Below, piece by piece: positions 34,092-43,933 of a DNA stretch of 64,000 nt. Under the pieces are notes generated by a model. That model saw only the letters and a program-made list of their open reading frames with translations, searched no databases and was not told where the DNA came from. The position numbers were made by a program, and so were the translations under genes. This DNA comes from Allohahella sp002354735 (GTDB taxonomy: Bacteria; Pseudomonadota; Gammaproteobacteria; Pseudomonadales; Oleiphilaceae): contig NZ_CP172312.1 of assembly GCF_047946665.1 (NCBI RefSeq), forward strand, positions 1,116,001-1,180,000, in the 5' to 3' direction. How positions within the stretch are numbered: position 1 is the first letter of the stretch; each line of letters begins with the position of its first letter.

Positions 34092-34673
34092 TCAGTACCT
34101 GATCATGCCGGTGAAACCCATGAAAGCCAGTGACATTAGGCCTGCGGTGATCAATCCAATCGCGCTGCCCTGAAAAGGTGCGGGGACGTCTGCAAGCTCG
34201 AGCCGGCTGCGGATGGCCGCGAACAGCACCAGCACGAGCGAGAAACCAACCGCCGCGCCGAAACCATAGATCAGCGATTCGGCAAAGCTGTGCGCCGCAT
34301 TCACATTGAGCAAGGCTACACCAAGAACGGCACAATTCGTCGTAATGAGCGGCAGATACAGGCCCAGTAACTGATACAGCAGCGGACTGGAACGCCGGAG
34401 CAGGGCTTCAGTGCCCTGGACGACCACTGCGATCGCGAAGATGAACGCTATGGTCCGCAGGAAGGGAATACCCAGCGGCTGCAGCAGCCAGTGCTCGATG
34501 AGATAGCTGCACACGGACGCGAGCGTCAGCACAAAAGTTGTGGCGATGGACAGGCCTACCGCGGTCTCGATCCGGTTGCTGACCCCCATGAAGGGGCACA
34601 GCCCGAGGAACTGCACCAGTACAAAGTTATTGACCAGTACAGTACCTAGCAGAATGAGCGCGAAGCCTTCCAT
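34092..34673 (-). CDS. rnfA: Rnf complex membrane subunit RnfA
   Basis: A 193-aa integral membrane subunit with about six helices. It starts MEGFALILLGTVLVNNFVLVQFLG and carries the conserved GLCPFMGVSNR and LPLITTNCAVLGVAL segments. The ATG at 34673 lies 10 bases after the metG stop (34684), so metG-rnfABC may be one transcript. E. coli RsxA is the same size. Confidence 0.93.
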   Translation of the reverse strand: MEGFALILLGTVLVNNFVLVQFLGLCPFMGVSNRIETAVGLSIATTFVLTLASVCSYLIEHWLLQPLGIPFLRTIAFIFAIAVVVQGTEALLRRSSPLLYQLLGLYLPLITTNCAVLGVALLNVNAAHSFAESLIYGFGAAVGFSLVLVLFAAIRSRLELADVPAPFQGSAIGLITAGLMSLAFMGFTGMIRY

Positions 34674-34683
34674 CTGCGGCGCT

Positions 34684-36813
34684 TCAGCGCACCTGCATAC
34701 CGGGCGTCGCGCCGGAGTCCGGTGCCAGCAGGAAGATGCCTGAACTGTCCCCGGCGGCCAGCAGCATGCCCTCTGAGACACCAAACTTCATCTTGCGTGG
34801 CGCAAGATTCGCCACCAGTACAGCGAGCCGGCCTTTCAGGTCGTCCGGTTGATAGGCCGAGCGGATACCGGCAAATACGAAGCGGTTCGGGCCATAGTCT
34901 CCGAGCGAAACCTCGATCTTCAGCAGCTTGTCAGCACCTTCGACCAGCTCGGCGTGCTCGATCCGCACTACGCGCAAGTCGGTCTGCAAGAACGTGTCGA
35001 TGGAAATCGTATCGCCACTGTCAGCTATCGGTTCAGCAGGCGTTTTCGGCGTCGACTGCGCTTCTGCCTTCGCGCTACCGCCTTTCGCTTTTGCTGGCTT
35101 GCCGGCTGACGCTTTCGCGGCCGAAGCATCGCTGCCTGTATCGGCCGGCTTGATCAGACCCGCGATGGCCGAAGGCTCGATGCGCTGAATCAGCGGCTTG
35201 AATGCAGCGATTTCATGATCCAGCAGCGGCTGAGGCTTGCCCGTCCAGTTCAGCGTAGTGTTCAGGAAGGCTTCAGCGCGCTCTGCCATCAATGGCAACA
35301 CTGGCTTCAGCCAAGCCATCAGCACTGCGAACATGTTGATGCCCTGGCTACACACCGCCAGCGTCTCCTGCTCGCGACCGGCTTCCTTGGCCATCTGCCA
35401 GGGCGCCTTGTCGGCGATATACTGGTTGGCCTTGTCGGCCAATGCCATGATTTCGCGAACTGCGCGGCCGTACTGGCGGGCGTCGTAGTAGCCGGCAATG
35501 GTTTCCGACGCGCCAGCAAACTGCTCGAAGAGTTCAGCGTTCTCCAGCCCAGGCGACAGCCGACCGCCGAACTTCTTGACGAAGCCTGCGCAGCGGCTGG
35601 CGATATTCACCAGTTTACCGACGAGGTCGCTGTTCACCCTGGCGGTAAAGTCCTCGAGGTTGAGGTCCATGTCATCCACTTCAGCGCCGAGCTTGGCCGC
35701 GAAATAATAACGCAGGTATTCGGGGTCGAGATGCTCGAGATAGGTGCTCGCTTCGATGAACGTGCCGCGAGACTTTGACATCTTCATCCCGTCTACTGTG
35801 ACGAAACCGTGCGCGAATACACCATCCGGCGTGCGGTAGCCCGCGCAGGACAGCATCGCCGGCCAGAATAGAGCGTGGAAGTTGATGATGTCCTTACCGA
35901 TGAAGTGATAGACCTCGGTGTCGCTGCCAGGCCGCCAGTAATCATCGAAATCCAGGTCGCTGCGGCGGTCGCAGAGATGCTTGAAGCTGGCCATGTAGCC
36001 AATCGGCGCGTCCAGCCAGACATAGAAGTACTTCTCCTCGGCTTCTTCAGGAATTCTGAAGCCAAAGTACGGTGCATCGCGGGAGATGTCCCAGGCCTGC
36101 AGCCCGGCATCGAGCCACTCGGCCAGCTTGTTCGCCACCTGAAGTTGCAGCGTGCCGCTACGCGTCCATTCCTTCAGAAAATCGCTGAACTTGGGTAGGT
36201 CGAAGAATAGGTGCTTCGAACTTTTTTGCACAGGCGTCGTGCCAGACAGCACTGAAACCGGATCGATCAGATCAGTAGCGGCATAGGTCGCTGAACACTT
36301 TTCACAGTTGTCGCCGTACTGGTCGGGCGTCTTGCAACGCGGGCAGGTGCCCTTGATGAAACGATCCGAGAGAAACATACCTTTCTCGGTGTCATAGGCC
36401 TGAACGACATCACGTTCGACAATGGCGCCGGCTTGCTTGCAGGCGAGGTAGACCGATTCACTCAGTACTCGATTCTCTTCAGAATGCGTCGTGTGATAAT
36501 TATCGAAGCCAATATTGAAGCCCTTGAACGAGGCCTCGTGATCGGCCTGCACCTGCTGGATCAGTGCTTCTGCAGTAAGGCCCTGCTGCTTCGCCTTGAG
36601 CATGATCGCAGTGCCGTGGGCGTCATCGGCGCAGACATAGGTGCACTGATGGCCGCGTAGTCGCTGGAAACGTACCCAGATATCCGTCTGGATGTATTCC
36701 AGCAGATGGCCGAGGTGAATGGGGCCGTTGGCGTAGGGCAGGGCGCTGGTCACGAGAATGCGGCGCTGGCCGGCTGTGCCCGTCGATACTGAAGAGACTG
36801 CAGGATTTGGCAT
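34684..36813 (-). CDS. metG: Methionyl-tRNA synthetase
   Basis: A 709-aa class I synthetase that charges tRNA-Met. It has the HIGH-type site (YANGPIHLGHLLEY), the zinc knuckle (CPRCKTPDQYGDNCEKC) and KMSKS (MKMSKSRGT). The anticodon-binding region is followed by a C-terminal tRNA-binding OB domain (about residues 610-709). Between them is an Ala/Lys/Ser-rich linker of about 45 residues, longer than usual. It is divergent from mrp and leads into rnfABC. Confidence 0.95.
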   Translation of the reverse strand: MPNPAVSSVSTGTAGQRRILVTSALPYANGPIHLGHLLEYIQTDIWVRFQRLRGHQCTYVCADDAHGTAIMLKAKQQGLTAEALIQQVQADHEASFKGFNIGFDNYHTTHSEENRVLSESVYLACKQAGAIVERDVVQAYDTEKGMFLSDRFIKGTCPRCKTPDQYGDNCEKCSATYAATDLIDPVSVLSGTTPVQKSSKHLFFDLPKFSDFLKEWTRSGTLQLQVANKLAEWLDAGLQAWDISRDAPYFGFRIPEEAEEKYFYVWLDAPIGYMASFKHLCDRRSDLDFDDYWRPGSDTEVYHFIGKDIINFHALFWPAMLSCAGYRTPDGVFAHGFVTVDGMKMSKSRGTFIEASTYLEHLDPEYLRYYFAAKLGAEVDDMDLNLEDFTARVNSDLVGKLVNIASRCAGFVKKFGGRLSPGLENAELFEQFAGASETIAGYYDARQYGRAVREIMALADKANQYIADKAPWQMAKEAGREQETLAVCSQGINMFAVLMAWLKPVLPLMAERAEAFLNTTLNWTGKPQPLLDHEIAAFKPLIQRIEPSAIAGLIKPADTGSDASAAKASAGKPAKAKGGSAKAEAQSTPKTPAEPIADSGDTISIDTFLQTDLRVVRIEHAELVEGADKLLKIEVSLGDYGPNRFVFAGIRSAYQPDDLKGRLAVLVANLAPRKMKFGVSEGMLLAAGDSSGIFLLAPDSGATPGMQVR

Positions 36814-36988
36814 CGGTTCCGTTCTGAACTGGGAGAATGAAGGAAAAGTCGGCGCTGTGCCGGGTGCACGTATGATAGCGCGTAATGGTATGCTGGAGCC
36901 AGCCGGGGGCGAGGCCCCTCAAGGTCGCGGGATGATGCGCACCAGACGTAAAGAAACAGGCCCGGACAACGAACAGGAGCGCTTGAAG

Positions 36989-38269
36989 ATGAGCAGCAAT
37001 GAGAGCGGTGAGGCTGAGGCCGTGAGCCAGCAGCACACTACATGGCCGGTCGATGACAGACGCACGCGCCGCAATGAAGCCGTGCTGAGTGAATACGGTG
37101 AGGGGCTGGTCGAGGCCTTTTCCCATTATATCGACCCGTATATGGCGCTGCCGGTGACGGCGTTTGCCAAGTTGCAGGGTGAAGGCAAGGCCATCGGTAT
37201 CGAACTGCCTTATGCCTGCAGCGGCCACCATGAAGCGATGCGCACCCTGCTGACGGTCAGCCTGCCAGACGGCGACGTGCCGATACTGAACTTTTCCCAG
37301 GCCATCGAGGCACTGCCGGTCGCTGATCGCTCACCGAAAGGCGGGCCGCAGACCGGCCACGCGCCGCTGATCCAGCCTCGCGATGCCAGCAAGCCATCCA
37401 CAGCGGCTAGCTCTGGGCAGAGCGCGGCCTTACCCGGCGTCCGCAACATTATTGCCGTTGCCTCGGGCAAGGGTGGTGTCGGCAAGTCGACCAGCAGCGT
37501 GAATCTGGCGCTGGCACTGCAGGCCGAGGGCGCAAGGGTCGGTATCGTCGATGCCGACATCTATGGTCCGAGTATGGGCATGATGTGCGGTGTGGCGGAG
37601 GGTACTCGTCCTGAAATCATCGACTTCGATGGCACGCGCTTCTTCCAGCCCATCGACGTCTTCGCTGATGCCGGCGCAGCGCCGATTCAGCTCATGTCGA
37701 TGGCCTTCCTGGTCAACGACAAGACGCCGATGGTCTGGCGCGGGCCGATGGTCAGCGGCGCACTCTTGCAATTGATCACACAGACACACTGGCAGGGGCT
37801 GGACTACCTCATCGTCGACCTGCCGCCGGGTACCGGCGATATCCAGCTCACCTTGTCACAGAAGGTGCCCCTGTCGGCAGCCGTCATCGTCACCACGCCG
37901 CAGGATATTGCCTTGCTGGATGCGCGCAAGGCGGTGAGCATGTTCGAAAAGGTCGATGTGCCTGTATTGGGGGTTATCGAAAACATGAGCGTGCATATCT
38001 GCAGTAACTGCGGTCACCGTGAACACCTGTTCGGCAGTGAGGGTGGCGCGCGCATGGCTGAAGAATATGGCCTGCCTCTGCTGGGGCAGATACCGCTGCA
38101 CCTGACGATTCGTGAGCAGACCGACCGGGGCCGGCCCACTGTTTATGCCGAGCCAGAATCCGAGGTTGGTCTGATCTATCGGGATATGGCGCGAAATGTG
38201 TCCGCCCGGCTTGCAATTCGATGCGCGCATGCCAAGAATGCCGCACCGGGACTCATTGCCCACGACTGA
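36989..38269 (+). CDS. mrp: Mrp/ApbC-family iron-sulfur carrier ATPase
   Basis: A 426-aa P-loop protein that carries or loads Fe-S clusters. The N-terminal part resembles MIP18/DUF59 but is diverged. GKGGVGKST is the deviant Walker A and CSNCGH supplies the paired cysteines. The ATG at 36989 has AGGAG 10 bases upstream; the longer frame overlaps the divergent metG gene and is rejected. mrp next to metG is the common gammaproteobacterial order. Confidence 0.92.
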   Translation: MSSNESGEAEAVSQQHTTWPVDDRRTRRNEAVLSEYGEGLVEAFSHYIDPYMALPVTAFAKLQGEGKAIGIELPYACSGHHEAMRTLLTVSLPDGDVPILNFSQAIEALPVADRSPKGGPQTGHAPLIQPRDASKPSTAASSGQSAALPGVRNIIAVASGKGGVGKSTSSVNLALALQAEGARVGIVDADIYGPSMGMMCGVAEGTRPEIIDFDGTRFFQPIDVFADAGAAPIQLMSMAFLVNDKTPMVWRGPMVSGALLQLITQTHWQGLDYLIVDLPPGTGDIQLTLSQKVPLSAAVIVTTPQDIALLDARKAVSMFEKVDVPVLGVIENMSVHICSNCGHREHLFGSEGGARMAEEYGLPLLGQIPLHLTIREQTDRGRPTVYAEPESEVGLIYRDMARNVSARLAIRCAHAKNAAPGLIAHD

Positions 38270-38327
38270 TGGCCCGGAACTGATTGCCTCGAACACAAAG
38301 GCTGATAGCCAGGAAAGAGACCGAAGA

Positions 38328-38927
38328 ATGAGTATTAAATCAGACAAGTGGATCACGAAGATGGCTCAGAGCCATGGCATGATCGAACCATTCGAGGCGG
38401 CTCAGGTCCGCTATCGCCCCGGCCCTGATGGCGTTCAGCAGCAGGGAGATCCGTCTGCGCGGGTCATTTCCTACGGTGTGTCGAGCTATGGCTACGATGT
38501 GCGTTGCAGCACCGAGTTCAAGATCTTCACAAACGTGCATTCGGTGACTGTCGATCCCAAGGCCTTCGATTCAAAGAGCTTCGTCGACTTCTCCGGTGAT
38601 GTCTGCATCATCCCGCCCAACTCCTTCGCACTGGCGCGCACAGTCGAGTATTTCCGGATTCCTCGCGATGTGCTGACGATCTGCCTCGGCAAGTCGACCT
38701 ACGCGCGCTGCGGCATCATTGTGAATGTGACGCCGCTTGAGCCTGAGTGGGAAGGGCACGTCACACTGGAATTCTCCAACACCACCACGCTGCCGGCCAA
38801 AATCTACGCCAACGAAGGCGTGGCGCAGATGCTGTTTTTCCAGTCGGATGAAGCCTGCGCCGTAAGTTACGGTGATCGCGGCGGCAAATATCAGGGTCAG
38901 CGCGGCGTCACGCTGCCGAGAGCCTGA
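38328..38927 (+). CDS. dcd: dCTP deaminase
   Basis: A 199-aa enzyme that makes dUTP from dCTP for thymidylate synthesis. It contains ISYGVSSYGYDVRC, KSTYARCGI and the catalytic EWEGHVTLEFSN segment. The ATG at 38328 gives the normal length; the longer frame overlaps mrp. Its stop overlaps the next start by one base (TGATG). Confidence 0.94.
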   Translation: MSIKSDKWITKMAQSHGMIEPFEAAQVRYRPGPDGVQQQGDPSARVISYGVSSYGYDVRCSTEFKIFTNVHSVTVDPKAFDSKSFVDFSGDVCIIPPNSFALARTVEYFRIPRDVLTICLGKSTYARCGIIVNVTPLEPEWEGHVTLEFSNTTTLPAKIYANEGVAQMLFFQSDEACAVSYGDRGGKYQGQRGVTLPRA

Positions 38928-39736
38928 TGCAGTCCGACCGTCACCTCCAGAAGATCAAGGGCCTGCGTGGGCTGCGTGCGACAGCCTTCACTGCCGCACT
39001 GGCGCAGCGCGCACTACCTCATAGCCAGCTCTTCGCCGAATTGCTGGGCGACCAGCGTAGTATTCGCGCCGTTTCCGCCTTCACCGAAAGCCTCTGGCCT
39101 GCACTGCAGCAGGCCTTTGAGAAGCACCTGAGCACTGAGAAAACGCCGTCTGACGGCTCCGCTGGCAAGTCGGGTAGCAAGCCCGGCGGTAAAGCTGGTG
39201 GCAAGCGGCCTTCATCGGAAACCGGTCCCGACGAAATCCGGCTCTATCTCGAGCGCCTGGATCAGCAACTCGAAACCTGGTCGGCACATGACAGCTATGG
39301 CGCGATGCTGGCGAGTAAGCAGCTCGAACTGACCATGGAAGCCTGGATAAGCCTGGCAGAAGCAATGCGCCTGCATGACCTGACTGATGATCTGCCAAAG
39401 TTCATCGGGCCAGTGCAATGCGCGCAGGATACGATCAACAGCGTAGTCAACTATCTGCAGCTCCAGCTCGAAGGCGACGACGATGCGCGTATCGAGCTCG
39501 AAACGGAAGACCTGAAATTCGAAGGCACACCAGCCGAGCTGATGGCCGACGACGAGGCGCTGGTAGCATATCTCGATCAGCATGAGGTGCTGCAGGCTGA
39601 GCTTAGCTTCCAGACCGAAGTTCGCTTGCTGCTCGATGTGCCGACTGAAAAGCTGATCGGCAACCTCAAGCGCATACAGACACTCGCTCACAACGATGGC
39701 GTCAGCAGCCTGGGCGTCAGTCTCGAAAGCGAATAG
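38927..39736 (+). CDS. DUF416 (YjaG-like) protein with internal low-complexity insert
   Basis: A 269-aa protein related to E. coli YjaG (196 aa), of unknown function. Matching parts are the N-terminal TAFTAALAQRALPHSQLF and the C-terminal EVRLLLDVPTEKLIGNLKRI. A Ser/Gly/Lys-rich insert (about residues 72-100) interrupts the domain and explains most of the extra length. It is translationally coupled to dcd. Confidence 0.75.
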   Translation: MQSDRHLQKIKGLRGLRATAFTAALAQRALPHSQLFAELLGDQRSIRAVSAFTESLWPALQQAFEKHLSTEKTPSDGSAGKSGSKPGGKAGGKRPSSETGPDEIRLYLERLDQQLETWSAHDSYGAMLASKQLELTMEAWISLAEAMRLHDLTDDLPKFIGPVQCAQDTINSVVNYLQLQLEGDDDARIELETEDLKFEGTPAELMADDEALVAYLDQHEVLQAELSFQTEVRLLLDVPTEKLIGNLKRIQTLAHNDGVSSLGVSLESE

Positions 39737-39786
39737 GTTTGGCTGAGGCCAGCCGATCTGAAACGGGGCGATAGGAGGCATGCATC

Positions 39787-41079
39787 ATGGCACGGGTATT
39801 CTCAAGCTTTTCCAGGCGTCTTGGTAGCGGCAGCGGTATCAACCGGCTGATGACGGATCTCGGCAGCGCCATGGCGTCTGGCGACTTGATCATGATGGGC
39901 GGCGGCAATCCGGGCATGATCCCGGAGATCACTGCGGCTGTGCAGAAACGCTTGCTGGAAATTGCTTCGTCTGATGATGCCAGCGTGCGTTTCGCTGGCA
40001 TCTACGATGGCCCTCATGGGAGCGTGAGCTTCCGGCGTGAATTGGCCGCCATGCTTCGGCGCCGTTATGACTGGCCGCTGACGGAGCAGAATATCGCGCT
40101 GACCAATGGCAGCCAGTCAGCTTTTTTCGCCCTGTTCAACATGCTCGCCGGCGGTTTCGATGGCCTGAATCCTGAGATTGCGGATGAAACGCCGGCGCGC
40201 AAGATACTGCTGCCGATGACACCTGAATACATCGGCTATGCCGATGTTGGTGTGGGTGATGACATGTTTGTGAGCGTGCGGCCCATTATCGATCAGTACG
40301 CGCCGCATCGCTTCAAATACCGAATCGATTTCGACAGCCTGCCCATCAACGAGTCCTGGTGCGATCCGACGATCGGAGCTATCTGCCTGTCGCGGCCGAC
40401 GAATCCATCCGGCAACGTGGTCACCGATGCGGAACTACTGCACCTCGATGCGTTGGCGCGAACGCACGACATTCCGCTGATTATCGACGGCGCCTATGGT
40501 CTGCCATTTCCAGGTCAGCTCTATACGCCTGTCGAGCCGCACTGGAATGAGAACACCATCCTGTGTCTGAGTCTGTCGAAGCTGGGTTTACCGGCGCTGC
40601 GTACGGGTATCGTGATTGCGGATGAGGCTGTAATCGATGCATTGGCCAGCGTAACGGCTGTAACGGGGCTCGCGCCTGGCAGTGCCGGCGCCGCCATCGC
40701 GGAACCCTGGCTGGCCGACGACAGCCTGCTGGATTTTGGTGCCGAGATCATCGAGCCCTTTTACCGCGGTAAGCGCGACAGGGCGCTGGCCGCCTTCGAG
40801 CAGCACTTCGACGGGATCAATTATGTCATCCATGATCCGGAAGGCGCGATGTTCCTTTGGTTGTGGCTGCCGGAACTTCCGGTAACTGCACATGAATTCT
40901 ACGAGCGACTCAAGACCAGGGGTGTGCTGGTCGTGCCAGGGCATTACTTTTTCCCCGGTCTGGCCGAGCCCTGGACCCATGCCGAGCAGTGCCTGCGTCT
41001 GACCTATTCACAGGATGATGAGGCCATCGCCCGCGGCATCGGGATCATTGCTGATGAGGTCAGGGCGTTGTCTGCTTGA
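39787..41079 (+). CDS. avtA: Valine--pyruvate aminotransferase
   Basis: A 430-aa PLP-dependent class I/II aminotransferase that makes or breaks valine using alanine/pyruvate. It has MGGGNPGMIPEI near the start, LTNGSQSAFF, RPTNPSGNVVTD and the PLP-lysine segment CLSLSKLGLPALRTG. The whole sequence follows AvtA rather than general aspartate aminotransferases. The length is normal. Confidence 0.92.
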   Translation: MARVFSSFSRRLGSGSGINRLMTDLGSAMASGDLIMMGGGNPGMIPEITAAVQKRLLEIASSDDASVRFAGIYDGPHGSVSFRRELAAMLRRRYDWPLTEQNIALTNGSQSAFFALFNMLAGGFDGLNPEIADETPARKILLPMTPEYIGYADVGVGDDMFVSVRPIIDQYAPHRFKYRIDFDSLPINESWCDPTIGAICLSRPTNPSGNVVTDAELLHLDALARTHDIPLIIDGAYGLPFPGQLYTPVEPHWNENTILCLSLSKLGLPALRTGIVIADEAVIDALASVTAVTGLAPGSAGAAIAEPWLADDSLLDFGAEIIEPFYRGKRDRALAAFEQHFDGINYVIHDPEGAMFLWLWLPELPVTAHEFYERLKTRGVLVVPGHYFFPGLAEPWTHAEQCLRLTYSQDDEAIARGIGIIADEVRALSA

Positions 41080-41086
41080 AACGGTG

Positions 41087-41116
41087 ACAGCTCAGCAGCC
41101 GCTATGAAGCAGCTGT
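41087..41116 (+). terminator. Possible terminator after avtA
   Basis: ACAGCT (41087-41092) can pair with AGCTGT (41111-41116), followed by TTATTTT. The stem is short and the loop long. Confidence 0.35.
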
Positions 41117-41143
41117 TTATTTTCGAGTCTTCGTCCGCTCAAG

Positions 41144-41785
41144 TCACTTTGTAGTCGCAGCGAGACGTACACCCAAAGTCACGAATAAGGCGCCGAGTCC
41201 CCGGTCCATCCAGAGGCTGACTTTGCGATTACTCTTCAAAAATGAACCCAGCCGAGCTCCCGCCAATACTAAAGGCAACTCCACAAACGCGGCCACGACA
41301 ATTATCAGGCTACCGTGGAGAAAGAGCTGAGCGCCAGTGGAGCCCGCCCCCTCTACAACGAACTGCGGCAGAAAAGCCAGGAAGAAAATGGCTACTTTTG
41401 GATTAAGCGCAGAAACCAGCACCCCTTGCCAATAAGCAGAAGATTTTCTCTGGCTATTTGTGGCCTCATCGGACGCAAGTGGGGTGCTATGCGAACACAA
41501 CATTTTTATCCCCAGCCAGATCAAATAAGCAGCGCCCAACCATTTAACAACCGAAAAGGCCAGAGCTGAGCTGGCAAGGATTGCGGAAAGTCCGGCTGCA
41601 GCCATGACAACATGCAGTCCAGCGCCTGTCCAAATGCCGAGCATCGCAGTAAGTCCCTGTTGTCGTCCATTCCGCAGCGTCTGTCCAAGAATGAAGGCGA
41701 TGTCGGGCCCTGGGGAAAGGTTCAGAAGCACAGCTGCTGACAGGAAAGTCACCCAATGTAAAATCGTATACTCGAACACTCTCAT
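41144..41785 (-). CDS. LysE/RhtB-family exporter
   Basis: A 213-aa inner-membrane protein with about six helices. It carries the family motif LLNLSPGPDIAFILGQTLRNG near the N-terminus and SALNPKVAIFFLAFLPQFV in the middle. Members export amino acids or homoserine lactones; the substrate is unknown. It converges on avtA, and its GC content is somewhat lower than that of its neighbours. Confidence 0.88.
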   Translation of the reverse strand: MRVFEYTILHWVTFLSAAVLLNLSPGPDIAFILGQTLRNGRQQGLTAMLGIWTGAGLHVVMAAAGLSAILASSALAFSVVKWLGAAYLIWLGIKMLCSHSTPLASDEATNSQRKSSAYWQGVLVSALNPKVAIFFLAFLPQFVVEGAGSTGAQLFLHGSLIIVVAAFVELPLVLAGARLGSFLKSNRKVSLWMDRGLGALFVTLGVRLAATTK

Positions 41786-41859
41786 ACTCCCAGTCGAAGG
41801 GTGATACTTTCAGCAGACTATTGCGCAAGGAACATTTAGGTGTCGGCTGCGACCGCCTG

Positions 41860-42318
41860 CTATGAGCCGTTCCTCCAATGCATGTAAGTATTCCACGGCC
41901 TATCCACATACTCCCCAAAAGGGGCGCAGAGCTCGAATCCGTGCCTCGTATAGAGGTTCATGGCGCTTTTGAAGTTCTCACTGGTTTCAAGCTTCAGAAC
42001 ACTGATATTTCTTGAAACGGCTTCCTGCTTCAGTCGTTCCAGTAAACATCTGGCGAAGCCCTGGCCGCGGTGCTCTTCCTTGACATACATCCTTGTCACC
42101 TCAGCGTAGTCAGGATGAAATTTCAAGCCCCCGATAGCCGACAGAACGCCATGACAAAATACACCGAATAGAATGGATTCTATCGCTTCCATTTCTTCCG
42201 GTTGCAGCAGGTTGCATACCTCTGGCGGACAGTGTGAAAGATTATGTTTATCCAGAAGCTTGAACAGCTGCCTGGCTTCCGAACTCGCCGGGGATATTTC
42301 AGTGATGCTTACATTCAT
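41860..42318 (-). CDS. GNAT-family N-acetyltransferase
   Basis: A 152-aa acetyltransferase with the acetyl-CoA signature VKEEHRGQGFARCLLERL, followed by LKLETSENFKSAMNLYTRHGF and a C-terminal YMHW. The substrate is unknown. Together with the LysE-type gene it is more AT-rich than the surrounding core, suggesting a later arrival. Confidence 0.85.
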   Translation of the reverse strand: MNVSITEISPASSEARQLFKLLDKHNLSHCPPEVCNLLQPEEMEAIESILFGVFCHGVLSAIGGLKFHPDYAEVTRMYVKEEHRGQGFARCLLERLKQEAVSRNISVLKLETSENFKSAMNLYTRHGFELCAPFGEYVDRPWNTYMHWRNGS

Positions 42319-42426
42319 CGCATATGAGAATATTGTCGTTGATCGCTGGCATAAGCCAGCGGCGTAACGCTGGGCTCATACCGGCTGAGCCTTTAATGTG
42401 CGGAAGTACTTGATCTACCTGTAGCG

Positions 42427-43233
42427 CTACAGGTCCAGCTTGATCGTCTTGCCGTCGACTACAGCTTCGCTGAGCAGGATTTCGTATTCTTCGCCATCAG
42501 GTTCTTTCTGTTCCATCTTCACGAGCACATAATTCAGGTTCTTGGCGAACCAGAGTTTGGTTACTCGATCATCATCGTCATCCTCGCGAATGCGTTCGAC
42601 GATTACACTTGGTATGTCAAAACCGTTAGCTGTAATTGTTTCCTCACCGATCACCGCGAATGCCATTTTCCGCGAGCCGGAGCGGTGGGCAACGTCGTAG
42701 GACATGTCAGTGAGACCCCTGGCAAGATCCATTCTCAGCTGTAGCTGATACCCGAGCTTGTCGAGGAGGCCTTCTGTCAGAGGCGCTTCCAGCTTGTCGC
42801 CGTCGCGATTCACAAGAACCTTGCCGGCTTCATAATCGAATTTGTAACTTCGCTCCCGGCCAGCAACCCAGCCGCTACGTTCATATTCGTACAGCTGTGG
42901 CTTCACCTGATTATCCACCCAACGAAGCTTCGTGTTTTCCTTGATATCGACTACCCAGCTTTCCACATGGAAGGTGTAGTCCCACAGGCCATTTTCGAGT
43001 CGTTCGAGTGAGCGCACGGCACTGCCTTTGATGGGCACACCTTTCTTGTACGAAGCCGTATATTTGGCGGTAATCGGCACGAGCTCGACGGACTTGCTGG
43101 CATTGGCATCCGCAGCCTGGATGGGCGCGGATACGAACTGCAGGACGGCAGCACCGAGCAGCAGCGAGCCGAGGATGGCAGACATTCGGCGGCGTGTAAC
43201 AGTTTCGAAACAACGATCAGTCCTGGATCTCAT
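42427..43233 (-). CDS. DUF3108 periplasmic protein
   Basis: A 268-aa exported protein with a signal segment (ILGSLLLGAAVLQFVSAPIQAAD). The DUF3108 body has WDYTFHVESW, GLLDKLGYQLQLRMDL and ETITANGFDIPSVIVER. The function is unknown. The ATG at 43233 has GGAG 5 bases upstream and overlaps the purN end by 17 bases, so purM-purN-DUF3108 is one operon, as in Pseudomonas. Confidence 0.85.
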   Translation of the reverse strand: MRSRTDRCFETVTRRRMSAILGSLLLGAAVLQFVSAPIQAADANASKSVELVPITAKYTASYKKGVPIKGSAVRSLERLENGLWDYTFHVESWVVDIKENTKLRWVDNQVKPQLYEYERSGWVAGRERSYKFDYEAGKVLVNRDGDKLEAPLTEGLLDKLGYQLQLRMDLARGLTDMSYDVAHRSGSRKMAFAVIGEETITANGFDIPSVIVERIREDDDDDRVTKLWFAKNLNYVLVKMEQKEPDGEEYEILLSEAVVDGKTIKLDL

Positions 43234-43933
43234 GACTCTCCACCTCGTTCTTGAATACATTGTCGATGCGCAGCCCGCTCGGAGGCAGACACTGCCCGTC
43301 AAGCGAGATGCGATCCGGCATCTCATTTACCCGATCATAACCGACGCGACCCTCGCTGAGCCACATCAGAACCTGAGGTAGCAACTGATGCTCCTGGACG
43401 TGGACACGTTTGGCAAGGGCCTCGGCCGTGTCACCGTGAAACACGGGTACACTGGCCTGTGCAATACAGGGGCCGCCGTCAAGTTCGCCAGTCACGAAGT
43501 GAACGCTGCAGCCGTGTATGGCAGCACCACCGCCACGCAGATCATCGAGCACGCGCCGATGAGTATGCAGCCCGGTATAGGCCGGCAGCAGGGAAGGGTG
43601 GATGTTGATGGTTCGTCCGGCGAATCGGTCGACGAAGCCTGTCGAAAAGATCCGCATGAAACCGGCAGCCACGATGATGTCCGGTGCATAGGCGTCTATG
43701 CGCTCTGCGAGCGCTTCATCGAAAGCTTCCCTGCTCGCGAAGCTACCGTGGTCCAGCACTTCACCCCGGACGCCGGCGGCCGCAGCACGCTGGAGCCCGT
43801 AAGCATCTGCACGATTACTGATTACCGCGGCCACGACAGCCTTCAGCTGGCCGGCGCTGATGGCATCCAGTATTGCCTGCAGGTTGCTGCCATTGCCGGA
43901 GATCAGAACGACGAGTCGGAAGGCCTGGCTCAT
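43217..43933 (-). CDS. purN: Phosphoribosylglycinamide formyltransferase
   Basis: A 238-aa enzyme for the third step of purine synthesis (formyl-THF dependent). It contains VLISGNGSNLQAILDA, AGFMRIFS, the catalytic INIHPSLLPAYTGLHT and VTGELDGGP. It is slightly longer than usual (about 212 aa) because of the C-terminus. It overlaps the purM end by 4 bases. Confidence 0.94.
   Translation of the reverse strand: MSQAFRLVVLISGNGSNLQAILDAISAGQLKAVVAAVISNRADAYGLQRAAAAGVRGEVLDHGSFASREAFDEALAERIDAYAPDIIVAAGFMRIFSTGFVDRFAGRTINIHPSLLPAYTGLHTHRRVLDDLRGGGAAIHGCSVHFVTGELDGGPCIAQASVPVFHGDTAEALAKRVHVQEHQLLPQVLMWLSEGRVGYDRVNEMPDRISLDGQCLPPSGLRIDNVFKNEVESHEIQD

Noticed and set aside
33553..34335. 260-codon version of rnfB
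   Set aside because: The extra 82 codons overlap rnfA in another frame; the start at 34089 gives the normal RnfB N-terminus.
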